Shown here: positions 7,047 through 10,305 of the stretch, piece by piece
Position numbering within the stretch: position 1 is the stretch's first letter
How the letters are laid out: each line of letters opens with the position of its first letter
NCBI GenBank assembly: GCA_964346475.1
Contig: CAYFUM010000038.1
Span: 1 to 10,305 of the forward strand
From: DTU036 sp964346475
GTDB lineage: Bacteria; Bacillota; Clostridia; Peptostreptococcales; Acidaminobacteraceae
Direction of reading: 5' to 3'
DNA: 10,305 nt
Notes under the pieces: generated by a model
Seen by the model: only the letters and a program-made list of their open reading frames with translations
The model's database searches: none
What the model was told of the DNA's origin: nothing
Program-made: the position numbers and the translations under genes

Positions 7047-7110
7047 GCATAAATTCAAAAGCGAATAATTGAATGTCTTGAAAAGCTTGAAATTCCATGA
7101 CTTATATCTT

Positions 7111-7125
7111 TGGCACATAATTTGC
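7111..7125 (+). promoter_or_regulatory. Sigma-54 (-24/-12) promoter of the amidase-hydantoinase operon
   Basis: TGGCAC, five bases, then TTGC matches the sigma-54 consensus TGGCAC-N5-TTGC at every defined position. The predicted start is near 7137, giving a leader of about 39 bases before the amidase ATG at 7176. A gene for a sigma-54 activator lies immediately upstream, which strengthens the call. Confidence 0.9.
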
Positions 7126-7175
7126 GTAATGAAAGATTGTCAATCTATCTTATAGCAATCCTAAGGAGGAACAAA

Positions 7176-7903
7176 ATGGCAGAAAACAAAGACTATAAAT
7201 TTGTAGACAGTTATGCATTTGATGAGGAGTTACTGAAAAAAGCATTTGATGAGGCAAGAAAAATCTATAAAGAGCGTGGCTTTATGCGCTCCATGGGCGT
7301 AGGCAAAGCACCAGCTGTAACAACTGTAGATATGGCAAGAGCCTGGATGAGTGAAGGCCATCCCTTTACCTGTGATAAGTCAGAAGAAGTCTGTGCCAAT
7401 GCACTGCGCGTACTTAATGCAGCACGGAAATCCGGTGTTCCTATCTTCCATACCACTACAGGCTATGTAGGAGAGAAACAATGGGACCTACCACGCTGGG
7501 ATGAAAAGATTCCAATGAGTGCACTGGATATCAATACAGAGTGGTTAGAGATTGATCCCAAACTAGAGCCACGACCAGAAGAGCCCGTCATTCACAAGAA
7601 GTATGCTTCTAACTTTTTTGGAACTCACCTAGCACAGACCCTGAATTTCTTGGGAGTAGATACGGTGATTGTCATGGGTGCGACTTCCTGTGCATGTGTA
7701 CGACATACGGTTATGGATTCAACAGGCTATGGTTTTAAGACCATCATTCCAGAAGGAACAGTAGGAGATCGTGTTCCAGGAGTAGTGCAGTGGAATATGT
7801 TTGATATGGAAGCTAAGTTTGCAGACATTATGACCGTGGATGAAGTAGTGGAGTACCTAGAAAGCATTGACCCTGAAGTGTATAGAAAACACGAAAGAAA
7901 ACT
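7176..7903 (+). repeat. 728-bp exact direct repeat, copy 1
   Basis: Base-by-base reading shows no difference from 9349-10076. Identity starts at the A of ATG (the preceding bases are A here and C in the other copy) and ends at 7903, where A versus G is followed by different tails. The copies are 2173 bp apart in the same orientation. No terminal inverted repeats or target-site duplications accompany them. Confidence 0.95.
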
Positions 7904-7916
7904 AGATCCTAAATAG
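7176..7916 (+). CDS. N-carbamoylsarcosine amidase-like cysteine hydrolase (isochorismatase fold), copy 1
   Basis: This is a 246-residue cytosolic amidase. The catalytic triad of the isochorismatase/cysteine hydrolase superfamily is visible: Asp52 in TTVDMARAW, a Lys in VIHKKYASNFFGT (141 or 142) and nucleophile Cys174 in GATSCACVRHT, preceded by the usual cis-peptide region. The longer N-terminus and the TTVDMARAW and NFFGT contexts resemble N-carbamoylsarcosine amidohydrolase, which gives sarcosine, CO2 and ammonia. Another N-carbamoyl amino acid or a ureido acid as substrate cannot be excluded. The start is ATG 7176, with AAGGAGG at 7163-7169. A longer frame from a TTG at 7110 would begin inside the sigma-54 promoter and before the transcription start, so it is rejected. 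It is first in the operon, 25 bp before the cyclic amidase gene. Copy 2 differs only at the C-terminus (KLDPK here, KLDK there). Confidence 0.88.
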   Translation: MAENKDYKFVDSYAFDEELLKKAFDEARKIYKERGFMRSMGVGKAPAVTTVDMARAWMSEGHPFTCDKSEEVCANALRVLNAARKSGVPIFHTTTGYVGEKQWDLPRWDEKIPMSALDINTEWLEIDPKLEPRPEEPVIHKKYASNFFGTHLAQTLNFLGVDTVIVMGATSCACVRHTVMDSTGYGFKTIIPEGTVGDRVPGVVQWNMFDMEAKFADIMTVDEVVEYLESIDPEVYRKHERKLDPK

Positions 7917-7941
7917 TCCATAAACGAAAGAGGAGGCCAAC

Positions 7942-9333
7942 ATGGGACTACTGATAAAAAACGGGACTATTCTATCCACAGAAGCTGAATATATAGCGGA
8001 TATCTTAGTTGAGGGAGAAAAGATCATTGAGATCGGAGTGAATCTTCCTGAAGATGGCCATGAGATCGTTGATGCCACAGGAAAGTATGTTTTCCCTGGT
8101 GGGGTTGATGAGCATGTACATATGGGTTCTTTTGCTACCACATCTTTTGATACATCCCATGCGGCTGTAGTGGGTGGAACAACTACGATTGTGGATTTTG
8201 CTCCGCAATTTGAAGGAATGGGCATCATCGACTCTGTGAAAAAACAAAATGAGGAATTTGCCAAAGGTCAGTCCACCTCAGATTACTCTTTCCATGGTAT
8301 GGTGATGAATACTAGCGAAGAATTGTTAAAAGAAATTCCCCTCATGGCCGATGCTGGAGTCACAACATTAAAGTTTTTTATGGCCTACAAGTACACTCCT
8401 TTTATGGTTCAAGATGACTTGATCTTTAAAGGGATGCAGATTGCTAAAGACTATGGAATTACCATTATGGTTCATGCTGAAAACGGAGATATGGTCTACA
8501 CTCTCCAGCAACAACTGTTAGCACAGGGTCAAACTGAACCGATTAACCATTCTTATTCAAGACCTCCTATTGTTGAAGATGAAGCAACCCAAAGAGCAAT
8601 TAGCTTGGCTGAACTAGCAGGCTGTCCTCTCTTCGTAGTCCACGTCTCCAGCAAGGGCGCACTGGAAAGTATTAAGAAAGCTAGAGCTAGAGGACTTCCC
8701 ATTTATGGAGAAACCTGTACCCACTACCTTACCCTAGATGAGTCCTATCTTGCTAAACCCAATTTTGAAGGTGCTAAGTATGTGTGTTCACCGGCACTAA
8801 GAACAAAAGATCATCTTGAAGCTATGTGGGATGGCATTAAGAACAATCATCTGCTGGCAGTAGGGTCAGATCATGCAGCAGTGGCTGGTGGTTTTGAAAA
8901 GAAAAAAGATGGACTGAATAATTTTGCGGCAATCCCCAATGGATGCCCAAGTTTTCAAGAAAGGCTTGCCGTGCTCTGGACTCAGGGAGTGGAAAAGGGA
9001 AAAATCTCAAAGCAACGTTTTGTAGAAATCTTTGCCACAAATCCAGCAAAAATGGTAGGCATCTATCCCGAAAAAGGAACCTTGCTTCCTGGCTCTGATG
9101 CAGACATTGTCATTTTTGATCCAGAGTATCGAGGAAAGATTACCTTTGAAGATAGCTATGAAGGATCTGACTATGCAACCTTTGAAGGCTTTGAAAAGAT
9201 AGGTATCGCTGACAAAGTATATCTGCGTGGGAAACTCATGGCTGAACGCGGAAAATTCGTTGGTGAGAAGGGAATAGGTCAGTATATTCGACCAAGACCC
9301 TATGCACTATGCTATCAAGACGTAGAAAAATAA
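7942..9333 (+). CDS. Dihydropyrimidinase/hydantoinase-family cyclic amidase, probable N-methylhydantoin amidohydrolase
   Basis: This is a 463-residue metal-dependent amidohydrolase of the D-hydantoinase/dihydropyrimidinase family. The binuclear metal site is complete: His58 and His60 in DEHVHM, the carboxylated Lys150 in FMAYK, His178 in MVHAENGD, His234 in VVHVSSKGA and Asp310 in VGSDHAA. Length and C-terminus (GQYIRPRP) are normal for the family. After the catalytic Asp the usual SDHCPF-type sequence is SDHAAV, a possible specificity change. It would open a five- or six-membered cyclic ureide to an N-carbamoyl amino acid without ATP. Set between two N-carbamoylsarcosine amidase-like genes and near grdF/grdG, the likely substrate is N-methylhydantoin; hydantoin or dihydropyrimidines are alternatives. 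Start ATG follows AGGAGG at 7931-7936. The next gene starts 15 bp after its stop. Confidence 0.88.
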   Translation: MGLLIKNGTILSTEAEYIADILVEGEKIIEIGVNLPEDGHEIVDATGKYVFPGGVDEHVHMGSFATTSFDTSHAAVVGGTTTIVDFAPQFEGMGIIDSVKKQNEEFAKGQSTSDYSFHGMVMNTSEELLKEIPLMADAGVTTLKFFMAYKYTPFMVQDDLIFKGMQIAKDYGITIMVHAENGDMVYTLQQQLLAQGQTEPINHSYSRPPIVEDEATQRAISLAELAGCPLFVVHVSSKGALESIKKARARGLPIYGETCTHYLTLDESYLAKPNFEGAKYVCSPALRTKDHLEAMWDGIKNNHLLAVGSDHAAVAGGFEKKKDGLNNFAAIPNGCPSFQERLAVLWTQGVEKGKISKQRFVEIFATNPAKMVGIYPEKGTLLPGSDADIVIFDPEYRGKITFEDSYEGSDYATFEGFEKIGIADKVYLRGKLMAERGKFVGEKGIGQYIRPRPYALCYQDVEK

Positions 9334-9348
9334 AAAAGGAGAAAGATC

Positions 9349-10076
9349 ATGGCAGAAAACAAAGACTATAAATTTGTAGACAGTTATGCATTTGATGAGG
9401 AGTTACTGAAAAAAGCATTTGATGAGGCAAGAAAAATCTATAAAGAGCGTGGCTTTATGCGCTCCATGGGCGTAGGCAAAGCACCAGCTGTAACAACTGT
9501 AGATATGGCAAGAGCCTGGATGAGTGAAGGCCATCCCTTTACCTGTGATAAGTCAGAAGAAGTCTGTGCCAATGCACTGCGCGTACTTAATGCAGCACGG
9601 AAATCCGGTGTTCCTATCTTCCATACCACTACAGGCTATGTAGGAGAGAAACAATGGGACCTACCACGCTGGGATGAAAAGATTCCAATGAGTGCACTGG
9701 ATATCAATACAGAGTGGTTAGAGATTGATCCCAAACTAGAGCCACGACCAGAAGAGCCCGTCATTCACAAGAAGTATGCTTCTAACTTTTTTGGAACTCA
9801 CCTAGCACAGACCCTGAATTTCTTGGGAGTAGATACGGTGATTGTCATGGGTGCGACTTCCTGTGCATGTGTACGACATACGGTTATGGATTCAACAGGC
9901 TATGGTTTTAAGACCATCATTCCAGAAGGAACAGTAGGAGATCGTGTTCCAGGAGTAGTGCAGTGGAATATGTTTGATATGGAAGCTAAGTTTGCAGACA
10001 TTATGACCGTGGATGAAGTAGTGGAGTACCTAGAAAGCATTGACCCTGAAGTGTATAGAAAACACGAAAGAAAACT
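9349..10076 (+). repeat. 728-bp exact direct repeat, copy 2
   Basis: Identical to 7176-7903. The upstream 20 bases and everything after 10076 differ from the first copy. The repeat therefore covers the coding sequence alone, without its ribosome binding site or stop. Confidence 0.95.
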
Positions 10077-10086
10077 GGATAAGTAG
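9349..10086 (+). CDS. N-carbamoylsarcosine amidase-like cysteine hydrolase, copy 2
   Basis: This 245-residue second copy is identical to the first through residue 242 and keeps the same catalytic Asp52, Lys141/142 and Cys174. It ends in KLDK instead of KLDPK. It has its own, unrelated ribosome binding site (AAAGGAG just upstream of the ATG) and is the last gene before the terminator at 10112-10135. Because both copies are intact and share one operon, they probably raise the amount of amidase relative to the cyclic amidase. The perfect nucleotide identity, including silent sites, means very recent duplication or ongoing gene conversion, or an assembly artefact. Substrate reasoning is as for copy 1. 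Confidence 0.88.
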   Translation: MAENKDYKFVDSYAFDEELLKKAFDEARKIYKERGFMRSMGVGKAPAVTTVDMARAWMSEGHPFTCDKSEEVCANALRVLNAARKSGVPIFHTTTGYVGEKQWDLPRWDEKIPMSALDINTEWLEIDPKLEPRPEEPVIHKKYASNFFGTHLAQTLNFLGVDTVIVMGATSCACVRHTVMDSTGYGFKTIIPEGTVGDRVPGVVQWNMFDMEAKFADIMTVDEVVEYLESIDPEVYRKHERKLDK

Positions 10087-10111
10087 AAAAAGTAAGCTAC
10101 TTTACAAGGAA

Positions 10112-10135
10112 AAAGCCCTCAAATGTGAGGGCTTT
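10112..10135 (+). terminator. Terminator hairpin ending the amidase operon
   Basis: AAAGCCCTCA (10112-10121) and TGAGGGCTTT (10126-10135) form a perfect 10-bp stem with a 4-base loop, 25 bp after the stop of amidase copy 2. The plus-strand T-tract is only three bases. On the minus strand the stem is followed by four or more T residues, so it may also stop transcription arriving from the right. Confidence 0.75.
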
Positions 10136-10160
10136 AACTGTTGAACCAGAAATGTATAGG

Positions 10161-10292
10161 CTAAAGAATGCGTTGATCTTTTCTAGTATACATATCCTCT
10201 ATGGTTAGAAAGAGGTCTCGAGGATAATACTCCAACTCTTTTGTTGCTTTTGGATATGCTACACTTTCCTTAACACACAGTAAAGTTACCGG
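10161..10292 (-). pseudogene. Short open stretch, possible 3' remnant of an unknown gene
   Basis: On the minus strand an open stretch of 43 codons runs from just after an in-frame TAA (10295-10293) to a TAG at 10163-10161. Its translation looks protein-like (for example KATKELEYYPRDLFLTIEDM), but it has no ATG or ribosome binding site near its 5' end. It could be the end of a frameshifted or truncated gene extending past the window edge. I do not recognise the family. Chance is possible at this length. Nothing else is visible between 10136 and 10305. Confidence 0.25.
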
Positions 10293-10305
10293 TTAAAGAA
10301 AGAGG

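Larger units (their letters stand above)
6969..7052 (+). repeat. Direct repeats TTTTGCATAA flanking the upstream palindrome
   Basis: The same ten bases occur at 6969-6978 and 7043-7052, 74 bp apart, which is close to seven helical turns. They share the TTTGCA core with the palindrome at 6987-7006. All three lie 60-145 bp upstream of the -24 element, where enhancer sites for sigma-54 activators are expected. Function is inferred from position. Confidence 0.4.

Noticed and set aside
7110..7175. Longer amidase frame starting at TTG 7110, adding 22 residues
   Set aside because: The TTG overlaps the -24 element of the sigma-54 promoter and lies upstream of the predicted transcription start. The second gene copy begins exactly at the residue equivalent to ATG 7176, which has a strong ribosome binding site.
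7265..7456. Antisense 63-residue frame, repeated at 9438-9629
   Set aside because: It is a shadow of the amidase genes. It occurs twice only because the amidase gene does, and it has no ribosome binding site.
7176..10086. Amidase-cyclic amidase-amidase block as a composite transposon
   Set aside because: The repeats are intact amidase genes with no transposase, no terminal inverted repeats and no target-site duplication.

Overview
The window reads as chromosome of an anaerobic, amino-acid-fermenting low-GC Firmicute (Clostridia; Tissierellales/Peptostreptococcales-like lifestyle). The evidence is a glycine/sarcosine/betaine reductase component B with an in-frame UGA read as selenocysteine, its pyruvoyl-type partner proprotein, a GrdX protein, strong Shine-Dalgarno sequences, T-tailed intrinsic terminators and a sigma-54 enhancer-binding protein. 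Nothing in the sequence fixes genus or species. There are no tRNA or rRNA genes, no CRISPR and no recognisable insertion sequence.

Left half (minus strand, about 5436 down to 60): a sigma-A-like promoter, then grdX, a GrdE-family proprotein (called grdG), a GrdB-family selenoprotein (called grdF), a hairpin terminator, an NSS-family sodium-dependent transporter, and a GntR/FadR-type regulator. A strong terminator at 60-101 closes the unit. Centre (plus strand): a PAS-AAA+-Fis sigma-54 activator is transcribed divergently from grdX. Right half (plus strand, 7111-10135): a near-perfect -24/-12 promoter with inverted and direct repeats upstream drives amidase copy 1, a dihydropyrimidinase-family cyclic amidase and amidase copy 2, ending at a terminator hairpin at 10112-10135. 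The last 170 bases hold only a short, possibly broken minus-strand reading frame.

Taken together, the genes suggest a peripheral-to-central pathway. The cyclic amidase would open N-methylhydantoin to N-carbamoylsarcosine. The isochorismatase-fold amidase would release sarcosine, CO2 and ammonia. GrdF/GrdG, with GrdA and GrdC/GrdD encoded elsewhere, would reduce sarcosine to methylamine and acetyl phosphate, which gives ATP. The transporter would bring in one of the substrates. This is the lower part of anaerobic creatinine breakdown; no creatinine deaminase is present here. Family assignments are firm. The exact substrates (sarcosine rather than glycine or betaine, N-methylhydantoin rather than another hydantoin or dihydropyrimidine) are inferred from the gene combination.

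The most striking structural feature is that the two amidase genes are identical over 728 bases, starting exactly at the A of the start codon and ending ten or so bases before the stops, while their flanks are unrelated.
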